A DNA stretch of 64,000 nt from CBDDLJ01 sp965230635. Its GTDB lineage: Bacteria; Pseudomonadota; Gammaproteobacteria; UBA1113. Location of the stretch: the NCBI GenBank assembly GCA_965230635.1, contig CBDDLJ010000016.1, forward strand, positions 62,001 through 126,000. Direction: 5' to 3'. A program made the position numbers and the translations under genes. The notes under the pieces were generated by a model, which saw only the letters and a program-made list of their open reading frames with translations, was not told the DNA's origin and ran no database searches. Below are positions 8,585 through 16,353 of this stretch, piece by piece (the stretch's first letter is position 1; each line of letters starts with the position of its first letter).

Positions 8585-9973
8585 ACAGGGCAACCGCATC
8601 TAAATTGTAAAACTGTGATTACCGAGGGAAACTGTCGGACTAATTACCAAGCGATTTTGTCGTAATACGATACCAGCATTACTTACAACAATCAAGGGTT
8701 TTAAGTGACTAACTTACAGTCAGTTCTAGATTTTGACACCCTAAGGGCGCTGGTATTCATGTTTTCTCTAAGCCATATTCCGCTTACGTTTAACGCTTGC
8801 TTTGACGGATTCATCTTTTCGAATAATATTCAATGCAATACGTCGAAAGATGGCATAGTTTTCAGGTGAGGCTTCTTTACGTATTCTAGATTCATCTTCT
8901 CTAAAAGTGACATCAAGCGTCCAATGGAGAGAATTTTCTATCGCCCAATGTTTTCGTGAAGCATCTAATAGTTGCTGAGCAGAGGCTTCAGCGGAACTGA
9001 TATAAAAGCGAGTGTCTTGAGTTTTCAATTTCGTTCCTTCTCGTATGGATTCAACCATCACAATACGGGAAAGTTTTTTCCAATCACTGGCGGTTAAAAA
9101 ATGTTTTTTATAATGTTTTAGCTCAATCGCATAAGCTCGTCGTGTTTCGACTCTGCTATGTCCGGTATCAATGTCTTCGTGGAAATCATATTCAATATGT
9201 TTAAAGTTTTCATCTTTTGCAATCTGGAAAAAATTACTCACATCACTGTGTAAACGGCCTTGATTACCTTTTAATGCAAGCAGATAATCACCTTTTTTCT
9301 TAGTAATTAACTGAGCAATTTTTTTTTGACAGCCCATGGCATCGATACTGACAAGACAGCCCTGAATGGCTAAGCTATTTAACAATTCAGGAATAGCCGT
9401 TATTTCATTACTTTTTTCAGCGGTTTTTTCTTGCCCTAAAACAACACCATTCGCACTACTCCAAGCACTCACCATATGAATAGCAGATTTATCTGTGCCG
9501 TTATCGTAACTTCGGCGAAGGGTTTTACCATCAACGGCGATAATGTCTCCATCGGTATGAGTGTTTATGGCTTTCATCCAATCAATAAAGCACGACTCAA
9601 ATTGCTTGGTATTGAGCTTTCGCATAACGCGAGCGAGAGTATCATCGACGGGGATACCATTTTCATAAGGCAGAAATTGCTGTAACCAGGACAATTTCAT
9701 CGCGCCGAAATCACGAATGGATTTCCATCCCTCACAGCCTGATATCTTTGCACTGATGATTAAAAAGACTATTTCGATAAGCGGATAGCGCTTCGTTCTA
9801 TCCACTCGAGGATCATCTAGACTCTCAAAATGGCTTAATAAGTCAGAAGACATGGCGATAAACTCCATTATTTACTCAAATTAGACGTTTATTTGATCAT
9901 GCTTTAAGGGAATTGTCGATCTTTTGTGTAAATATTGTTAAAATTGAGCAATATTTAGATGATCTTGCCCTGT
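8585..9973 (-). mobile_element. intact ISAs1-family insertion sequence with 8-bp target duplication
   Basis: A 1389-bp element. The ends are inverted repeats: ACAGGGCAACCGCATCTAAA at 8585-8604 against the reverse complement of 9953-9973, which reads ACAGGGCAAGATCATCTAAA over the same stretch (three mismatches). It is flanked on both sides by the direct repeat CTTCCAAT (8577-8584 and 9974-9981), a clean 8-bp target duplication. It contains one uninterrupted transposase gene. The right-hand duplication is also the tip of the neighbouring rve-type IS, so this element jumped into the end of the other one. Confidence 0.9.
8768..9868 (-). CDS. ISAs1-family transposase
   Basis: A full-length 366-residue transposase of the ISAs1 family (DDE_Tnp_ISAs1 type). 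Recognisable blocks are the N-terminal FESLDDPRVDRTKRYPL, GCEGWKSIRDFG, the first catalytic Asp in IAVDGKTLRRSY, the second in LVSIDAMGCQ with GDYLLALKGNQ, and the C-terminal RKHWAIENSLHWTLDVTFRE with the catalytic Glu. M6 (MSSDLL) is an alternative start. It has no stops or frameshifts and its element has intact ends and a target duplication, so it may still be active. It differs clearly from the ISAs1 transposase remnant at 53151-54251. Confidence 0.95.
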   Translation of the reverse strand: MEFIAMSSDLLSHFESLDDPRVDRTKRYPLIEIVFLIISAKISGCEGWKSIRDFGAMKLSWLQQFLPYENGIPVDDTLARVMRKLNTKQFESCFIDWMKAINTHTDGDIIAVDGKTLRRSYDNGTDKSAIHMVSAWSSANGVVLGQEKTAEKSNEITAIPELLNSLAIQGCLVSIDAMGCQKKIAQLITKKKGDYLLALKGNQGRLHSDVSNFFQIAKDENFKHIEYDFHEDIDTGHSRVETRRAYAIELKHYKKHFLTASDWKKLSRIVMVESIREGTKLKTQDTRFYISSAEASAQQLLDASRKHWAIENSLHWTLDVTFREDESRIRKEASPENYAIFRRIALNIIRKDESVKASVKRKRNMA

Positions 9974-9974
9974 C

Positions 9975-11358
9975 TTCCAATATGAAATGAGTCTAAAGGA
10001 GATAGCGTAATTCTAATATGAAATGAGTCTGGACAAATAACCAACAGTCTTTATGATCAAAGGATGAACATGATCATGAAACTAGATAATATAAGGACCA
10101 TCGAACAGATGGAGGCCTTTCTTCAGGGTAGCCAGGCGATAGCATTCGCTGTGGTCTCGAGCAAAGATGAACGTTATCATTGCGTGGAAAAGATACTCAA
10201 CAGGATGGGCTATGACCATCTCAAACGTCGAGATAAGGGAATATTAATCAAATTTTTAAGAACCGTTAGTGGCTATTCACGTCAACAACTGACCCGGATG
10301 ATACAACGCTATCGGGAGCAAGGTGCTTTGACACGCTACCAGAAAACAACGAATGGATTTGAGTCATTTTATACGCCTAAGGATATACAATTATTGGCGG
10401 AGCTTGATCAACGTCATGATACGCCAAATGGGCTCAGGGTAAAAAAATTATGTTAACGTGCTTACCAGGTATTTGGCGAACAGGACTACGAACGGTTATC
10501 CTCGATATCCGTATCTCATATTTACAATTTAAGAAAGTCCTCAGGCTATAAAAAATATCGCAGTCACTTTGAAAAAACTAAAAGTCCCAAAGGGATTTAT
10601 ATTGGTGAACAGCGTAAACCCCAGGCAAACGGTCAGCCAGGCTACATACGTATTGACACAGTGCATCAAGGGGATTTAGACGGAAATAAAGGTGTTTACC
10701 ATATCAATGCGGTTGATGAGGTGACGCAATTTGAAGTCGTTGTTAGCGTAGAAAAAATTTCAGAGCGTCACTTGATACCTGCGTTAGAATTATTACTGGC
10801 GACATTTCCATTTAAAATTATTAATTTTCATTCAGATAATGGAAGTGAATATGTCAATAAAACAGTTGCGCTGTTACTTAAAAAACTGTTGATTGAGTTC
10901 ACCAAATCTCGTCCGAGACAATCCAATGATAATGCATTAGCTGAAGGAAAAAATGCAGCTGTCGTTCGTAAGATCTTCGGCTATGCTCATATTCCTCAGC
11001 ACTACGCACAACCATTAAATTTATTTAATCAAACAGTTCTTAATCCTTATGTTAATTATCATCGACCCTGTCTATACCGATCGATTATTGATGATGAGAA
11101 AGGCAAAAAAAAGAAAATTTACCGCTATCAGGATATGATGACACCTTATGAGAAGTTAAAAACGCTTCCTGAGGCTAAGCAATATTTAAAAAAGGGATAT
11201 CTTTTGAAAAACTGGATGACATTGCAAACGCAATGACTGATAATGAAGCGGCTGAACTTTTGCAAAAACAGCGAAAGTTATTGTTTAAACATATTCGTGA
11301 GGACTACAAGGTTAGAGCATAATTTGACCAGCCCTTTAGACTCATTTTGATATTGGAA
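9975..11358 (+). mobile_element. decayed rve-type insertion sequence (IS481/IS3-like)
   Basis: An element of about 1384 bp bounded by near-identical inverted ends: 9975-9999 (TTCCAATATGAAATGAGTCT, then AAAGG) and the reverse complement of 11333-11358 (TTCCAATATCAAAATGAGTC, then TAAAGG). The left end carries a second copy of AATATGAAATGAGTCT at 10015-10030, 36 bases inside the first. The transposase inside is disrupted. I found no convincing target duplication. An ISAs1-type element has inserted at the very tip of the left end. Confidence 0.7.
10064..11322 (+). pseudogene. integrase-core (rve, DDE) transposase, two disabling mutations
   Basis: Reading from 10064, a helix-turn-helix N-terminus (YSRQQLTRMIQRYRE) leads into an rve core with first Asp in IRIDTVHQGDLDG, second in NFHSDNGSEYVN and Glu in ALAEGKNAA. 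A TAA at 10454-10456 interrupts the frame (LC*RAYQVFG); the same frame continues without stops to 11236, so one base change explains it. Near the AAAAAAGGG run at 11189-11197 the frame slips by one base: the shifted frame reads FEKLDDIANAMTDNEAAE and ends at 11322. The intact protein would have been about 420 residues. The family is IS481/IS3-like; the exact group needs a database search. Confidence 0.85.
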
Positions 11359-11487
11359 AAGACTAAGTAGTCGTCCCTGAAAAACTGCCTAATCATCAAA
11401 AAATCGCGGAAAAAAATACTGAATATCAAGTAAATTAGAGGTATAATATTGCAAGTTTTGTCAAAAAGGACGAGGAAAACTTGCAAA

Positions 11488-12243
11488 ATGATGAAAGGAA
11501 AAGTCCCCCCAGAAGTAAATAGAGGCAAAGAATTAGAGAGTTTTTTGGATAAGAATCATGGCCTTTACCAGCTAACCAATATAATTAATTGGGATTGGCT
11601 GATTGAGCACCATGGCATGTACTATTGCGAAAATAATGGACGACCATCAATTCCTATCCGCGTGATTGTTGGTTTGCATTACATCAAATATCTTGAAGGT
11701 GAAAGTGATGAATCAATGGTAGAAAGATTTTGTGAAAACCCGTATTGGCAATATTTTTGTGGTTTTAAAACATTTCAACATGAATTGCCGTGCCACCCAA
11801 CAACGTTATCGAAATGGCGAAAAAAGGTAGGTGAAAGAGCGATTGAGCAAATGTTAGAGGAAACGCTTAACGTTGCAAAACGAGAAGTGTTGTTAACGGA
11901 AAAGCAATGTAAGCGGTTGAATGTGGATACCACTGTGCAAGAAAAAGCGATAACGTTTCCGACAGATTCAAAATTGTATCATATTGCACGAGTAAAATTA
12001 GTCGCTTCAGCAAAAAAGCGAGGTGTCAGTTTGCGTCAAAGTTATGCGCGTGTTGGAAAAAAAGCGTTTATTAAGCACAGCAGATACCTGCATGCCAGAC
12101 AAATGAAGCGAGCAAAAAAAGAATGCCTCTCGAGAAATACAAAAATAGCGACATGTTTGACTCATGTTGCCAGATTCTTGAGTATGTTACAGAACGTGTA
12201 TCTTTCTTCGTATATCACTGCGGGCTTGATTATTCATATATGA
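11488..12243 (+). pseudogene. IS5-family transposase, 3' truncated
   Basis: The N-terminal two thirds of an IS5/IS1182-like transposase. The DUF772-type region is clear: GRPSIPIRVIVGLHYIKYLE, ESMVERFCENPYWQYFCG, and the first catalytic Asp in RLNVDTTVQEKAI. After about residue 212 (QMKRAKKE, near 12125) the sequence stops resembling the family and ends at 12243, so the C-terminal catalytic Glu region is missing. The open frame also extends upstream to 11449, but ATG 11488 fits the family start (MMKGKVPPEV). It lies directly after the rve-type IS in the same orientation; its own terminal repeats are not recognisable. Confidence 0.75.
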
Positions 12244-12340
12244 AATGCCTAGGTTGATAAATATTTACTTTGACAACAATGTCAAGCTAAGTCATGACTT
12301 CCATAGCTTAGTTATTCTTGTAGCACCACGTGAGCTTTTA

Positions 12341-14110
12341 TTATCGCAGAGATGACTCTGCTATAGGTGGAGTTGGTATAGATATTGCGCGTTGACACTC
12401 ATTTTCAAAAAAACGGATCAATCCTGTGATATTACAGCCACCAAAATAATTTTTGGTTAAATTTAATTTGTATTCAAGACCATGTGTTAACTCACTTGTA
12501 GTCAAATAAAGTGTATCTTCATTTATATTTTTTACTTGAAAAGATTTCATGGTAAGTAAATATTTCATTAGCAGTGGTTTTATTGATGGAGCTTGGCCTT
12601 TTTTATAGTTACCTCCACTAACCACTTTTTTTCCTGCACACCAATTTCCAGGTGATGTGTTAAAAAAATGAGTAATCGCATTAATAATGTCTTCTAAAGA
12701 ACCTTCTTGTTTTAAATTTTTTAAAGCGATATAGGATGAGCGCGTCGTTTCCATTTCTTCGGGAGATCGCCATAGTTCATTATAATTTTCTAGTGTCTTG
12801 TTAATTGCCTGTTTAATTTCTTTGAGCAGAATTGTCTTTTTTTCTTCTGTTGCAGTCTGATACTGTGTTGCTTTTAACGGTTTAACATTAGCCAGCTTAC
12901 CTGCCCAGAGTAAATGAAAACCAAGCTCTGAAAATACTGAAATGGCGCTAGCTTTTGATGGTTGGTAGAAATATTTACGGAAATTGTTAATTGCTTGTTT
13001 AATTTTCTCGTTTGCAATTAATTCAGGAATACCACTTAATATTTTAAGGTTTTTATCATTAATTATAATATCAGTATTATCAATATTCAATTTTTTAACT
13101 TTTTTCAGCGTTGATACATCAGTGACGTAGGTATAGCTAATGTCCAGCTCCTGAACACCTATCAACTTGGACACATCGCTGATTTCAGTATTACTAAGGT
13201 TGAGTTTTCGGACTTTTCCCAACGATGATACATCGGCTACTTGAGTATAGCTAAGATCCAGTGTGTCAACATTTCCTAGCTTTGACACATCTCTGACGCT
13301 GGTATTACTAAGATTGAGTTTTCGGACATTTTCTAGCTTTGATACATCGGTTACTTTAGTGTTGCTAAGATCCAGTGTGTCAACATCTCCCAGCATGGAT
13401 ACATCGTTGACATTGGTATTACTAAGTTCCAGTGCGTGCACCCCTCCTAGTGCTGATACATCCGTGATATTTCCTAGCTTCGATTTCTCCTTATGATTTT
13501 CTTTCACTTCTTTATTCCAGAAGCCTACCGTATGATTATTATTGTTAAGCTTCAGCGTGTGGACCTTTCCTAGTGCTGATACATCGGTGACGTTAGTACT
13601 GCTAAGATCCAGTACGCGGACATTTTTCAATGCTGATACATCGGCTACTTTAGTGTGGCTAAGATCCAGTGTGTCAATATTTCCCAATTCTGATACGTCT
13701 GTAATATTAGTCCAACTCAAATCCAGTGTATCGACATCTTTCAGTGCTGATACATCGGTGATATATTTACATGAACGCAAATTTAATTTAAGAGGTTGGT
13801 TTGATTTTCTAATCTTTACAATGGTGGGGAGGTGCTCATTGAAAATGTTTGTTTCTTTGGATATTTTTACCTCAGTAACCATTGCTAATAATTTTTTTTC
13901 ATTTTTATATGCGTTTTCACCGCTGTTAAAGATTGCCGATATTCTATCAAGTATTGCTCTGTTGAGAATAAGACAGTATGAACCAGTCAGTTTATTTGCA
14001 TTTCGACTTAGATGATTAAACTGTTTTAACGTGTTTATTGTGCAGATAGATTGCCCTTCAATTACTGTAGATGCAGTCTGTATTACGTTACCCTGTTCGT
14101 TATTTGTCAT
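12341..14110 (-). CDS. leucine-rich repeat protein, effector candidate
   Basis: A 589-residue hydrophilic protein without signal peptide. An N-terminal region of about 110 residues is followed by about 13 short LRRs of 19 residues (pattern TDVSALxxVxTLDLSxTxV, about residues 115-345), interrupted once by a lysine-rich insert near 190-212 (HTVGFWNKEVKENHKEK). A C-terminal domain of about 240 residues has no family I recognise. It is a paralogue of the F-box/LRR protein at 51376-53073: both share a pre-LRR segment (here YCLILNRAILDRISAIF, there YMLILDKKMLDVISSIM), but this protein lacks a complete F-box and has a long C-terminal domain. It lies next to an IS cluster. A role as a secreted host-targeting protein is inferred. 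Confidence 0.8.
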   Translation of the reverse strand: MTNNEQGNVIQTASTVIEGQSICTINTLKQFNHLSRNANKLTGSYCLILNRAILDRISAIFNSGENAYKNEKKLLAMVTEVKISKETNIFNEHLPTIVKIRKSNQPLKLNLRSCKYITDVSALKDVDTLDLSWTNITDVSELGNIDTLDLSHTKVADVSALKNVRVLDLSSTNVTDVSALGKVHTLKLNNNNHTVGFWNKEVKENHKEKSKLGNITDVSALGGVHALELSNTNVNDVSMLGDVDTLDLSNTKVTDVSKLENVRKLNLSNTSVRDVSKLGNVDTLDLSYTQVADVSSLGKVRKLNLSNTEISDVSKLIGVQELDISYTYVTDVSTLKKVKKLNIDNTDIIINDKNLKILSGIPELIANEKIKQAINNFRKYFYQPSKASAISVFSELGFHLLWAGKLANVKPLKATQYQTATEEKKTILLKEIKQAINKTLENYNELWRSPEEMETTRSSYIALKNLKQEGSLEDIINAITHFFNTSPGNWCAGKKVVSGGNYKKGQAPSIKPLLMKYLLTMKSFQVKNINEDTLYLTTSELTHGLEYKLNLTKNYFGGCNITGLIRFFENECQRAISIPTPPIAESSLR

Positions 14111-14293
14111 ATTATCTTTTCGCCTTCATTACCCTTATTGTTTATATTCTGCCATTCCTGTCTTTTGTTATCAATAGTTTTCTTCAGATATATGAGTAAT
14201 GAAAATAGCAATAATGGATAGTTTAAATGTTCTTGAAACAGTATCAGAGTGCTGAACTTTTTTTATCCTATGCTAGTATTTATACGATACTGA

Positions 14294-15031
14294 CTAGTTT
14301 AGCAAAATTGATTCTAAGCCATAGAGCAGTGAATCCAATTGTGTTACTTTTTTACAAGCTAGCAGTAATCCAGGCATAAAGGAACGCCGGTGAATAGAGT
14401 TATGTTCTATCATTAGTGTTTCACTATCACTACCAAAAATAACTTGCTGTTTAGCAACAATGCCAGGCAGTCTGACTGAATGAATATGAATATTATGTTG
14501 TTCTGCGCCGCGGGCACCAATGAGTAATTCTTGCTCTTCTTTTGTTGTCGGTGGTTCACATCTTGCCTGCATTATCATTTCGGCTGTTTTTATCGCGGTG
14601 CCAGAAGGCGCATCGCGTTTTCCATCATGATGTTGTTCAATAACTTCCACATGTGGGAGGTATTGTGCTGCAATACTGGAAAAATGCATCATTAGCACAG
14701 CACCGATGGAAAAATTAGGCACGATAATTCCGCCTAATTTTTTTTGTAAACACTGTTCTGTTAATTGCTGAACTTGTTCTGGTAGCAATCCGCTAGTACC
14801 AATGATGGGGTGGGCATTATTTTCAATAATTATTTTTGTATTAGTAAAGACGGTGTCAGCAATGGTTAAGTCAATAACAATGTTTGCCTGGCTCATTCTA
14901 ATGGTTTCTGCCAGGTTGTCTTGCCTGCCACACGTTGCGACCAGTTCCAATTCAGCGTCACTGGTAATAGCTTTGACTGCTTCTTGTCCCATTTTACCAT
15001 TTGCACCATTAACAAGTACCTTTGCTACCAC
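14294..15031 (-). CDS. dapB: 4-hydroxy-tetrahydrodipicolinate reductase
   Basis: Cytoplasmic enzyme of the diaminopimelate/lysine pathway that reduces the dihydrodipicolinate intermediate with NAD(P)H. The 245-residue protein has the N-terminal Rossmann motif VNGANGKMGQEAV, the substrate and catalytic block EQHHDGKRDAPSGTA, and the C-terminal SIHRRSFMPGLLLA, all typical of DapB. An AGGAGG-like sequence lies 6-11 bases upstream of the ATG. It stands alone here, flanked by an effector-type gene and a structured intergenic region. Its presence suggests the organism still makes its own diaminopimelate for peptidoglycan. Confidence 0.95.
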   Translation of the reverse strand: MVAKVLVNGANGKMGQEAVKAITSDAELELVATCGRQDNLAETIRMSQANIVIDLTIADTVFTNTKIIIENNAHPIIGTSGLLPEQVQQLTEQCLQKKLGGIIVPNFSIGAVLMMHFSSIAAQYLPHVEVIEQHHDGKRDAPSGTAIKTAEMIMQARCEPPTTKEEQELLIGARGAEQHNIHIHSVRLPGIVAKQQVIFGSDSETLMIEHNSIHRRSFMPGLLLACKKVTQLDSLLYGLESILLN

Positions 15032-15382
15032 TTTTTAACCTCCTTATCAGCACTTTTCCTTAATTATCTCTCTTTGTTTCAACTTTAGCAAAACCTTGTA
15101 CATAGTAGTGAAAATTGTATTCAGTATGAAAACTAATATTCTGAATGTAAAAGAATTTTTAATTATTTTGTATTTTATTATGAACAATTTCGTAAGCAGG
15201 CGTAAGAGATATCTTAACTTATTGTAAGACATTGACCATATGATGATAGAGGGAAGGTATATGCATGGTTGTAACTATTTGAAAAAAAATAACTTTATTT
15301 GTTTTAACGAGTCAAAAATCTGGCATAACAATCAATATTGCAAAGTTGTTTTCCAAAATTTGTTTGATAAACTGGCTGCAAC

Positions 15383-15592
15383 TGACTCGGGAAGAGTCAA
15401 ATGGAAGCACAAGGAAAAATGGGAGAATTGTTTGACAAGCAATGAAATAAAGCTTGTTTTTTCTCCCTAGGTGCAAACACCTAGGGAATTAGTAGTAAAT
15501 TATTTTTGCAGGTATTTTGAGCTCCTAAACCGTGAATTACCCAACGGTTAGGGTTATTACCCTGAAGCCGCCTTGGTTTCAGGGTTTTTTTT
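15383..15592 (+). ncRNA. candidate structured small RNA or leader (class unknown)
   Basis: Six hairpins follow one another: TGACTC-GGGAA-GAGTCA (15383-15399), CAAGC/GCTTG (15436-15456), CCCTAGGTG-CAAA-CACCTAGGG (15465-15486), AACCGT/ACGGTT (15528-15549), AGGGT-TATT-ACCCT (15550-15563), and a strong terminator at 15560-15592. The 5' end is not defined and could reach back to about 15240. GGA motifs recur (loop GGGAA, ATGGAAG, AAGGAAA, TGGGAG, TAGGGAA), which resembles CsrA-titrating RNAs of the RsmY/RsmZ type, but I cannot assign a family. The open frame at 15240-15470 looks like chance. It lies between divergent dapB and an rppH pseudogene. Confidence 0.35.
15560..15592 (+). terminator. strong rho-independent terminator
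   Basis: A 10-bp stem CCCTGAAGCC/GGTTTCAGGG (one G-T pair) with loop GCCTT is followed by eight T. No protein gene ends just upstream on this strand, so it must terminate a transcript starting in the preceding intergenic region. Its first bases also pair in the alternative hairpin AGGGT-TATT-ACCCT (15550-15563), so the two are mutually exclusive. Confidence 0.8.
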
Positions 15593-15730
15593 GTGTTTTT
15601 GTTGGCTTCTTAATTAATTTTTTGCTGTGTCTTATCTCATCGCCTTTCGTGTTACAATCCATTTCATAAGATAAAATAGTGTAAAGTTGGTTCAGAGTTT
15701 GTGCAAGATAAAATAAGTTGATGAGGTAAC

Positions 15731-16238
15731 ATGGCATCTATTATCGATGAACAAGGATTACGACAAGGAGTCGGAATAATTTTGTTCAATCGAAGACACC
15801 AGTTGTTATTAGCGAAACGTCGTAACCAAAGTGCATGGCAGTTTCCGTAAGGTGGTGTATATGCTGACGAGAGCATAACGGAGACATTGTGGCATGAGTT
15901 ATGGGAAGGAGTTAGTTTAAAAAAATGATGTTGTTATTAGAACAAAAACGAAAGATTGGTTAATATATTATTTGCTTAAGCATTTAATACGTTATAATCA
16001 TTTTCCTTTATGTGTTGGGCAGAGTGTTGGGCAGAAACAAAGATGGTATTTATTGAAAATGCAAACAGATGATGCACACATTCAATTAGACAGCAGTGAA
16101 AGTCCAGAATTTGATCAGTGGCGTTGGGTAGATTATTGGTATCCTTATGAGGCAAGTTATTCTTTTCAAGAAAAAAGTGTACAAAAAAGCACTGATAGAA
16201 TTTGCGCCATATATTTTTACCAATTATCGCTCAAATAA
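15731..16238 (+). pseudogene. rppH: RNA pyrophosphohydrolase gene, inactivated
   Basis: RppH removes pyrophosphate from mRNA 5' ends and belongs to the Nudix family. The frame begins correctly (GLRQGVGIIL, AKRRNQSAWQFP) but has TAA at 15848-15850, where the family has Gln before GG. The Nudix box is then damaged: where RELxEEVG is expected, HELWEGV is read, with Arg changed and one Glu missing. A frameshift follows in the A7 run near 15919-15925, after which the C-terminus is clear (KQRWYLLKMQ, EFDQWRWVDYWYP). A 12-bp tandem duplication (GTGTTGGGCAGA) duplicates VGQS. Several independent lesions make a sequencing error unlikely. The gene lies just before ptsP, where rppH is often found in gammaproteobacteria. 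Confidence 0.9.
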
Positions 16239-16353
16239 ATAGGGAGAGTTTATAGTAATTATCGTGCATTTCTGTGAGCCCAAGTTTTCAACAGCTTGGA
16301 TTAGTATATGTATTATAGTGGCTATAAATGAAGGGTGAAGAGAAAGAATATAA

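Noticed and set aside
13263..14015. Plus-strand open frames opposite the first LRR gene
   Set aside because: Same periodic shadow effect; no ribosome-binding site and no family resemblance.
15240..15470. 76-residue plus-strand frame between dapB and the rppH pseudogene
   Set aside because: Composition is not protein-like and the stretch contains several RNA hairpins; no ribosome-binding site of note.
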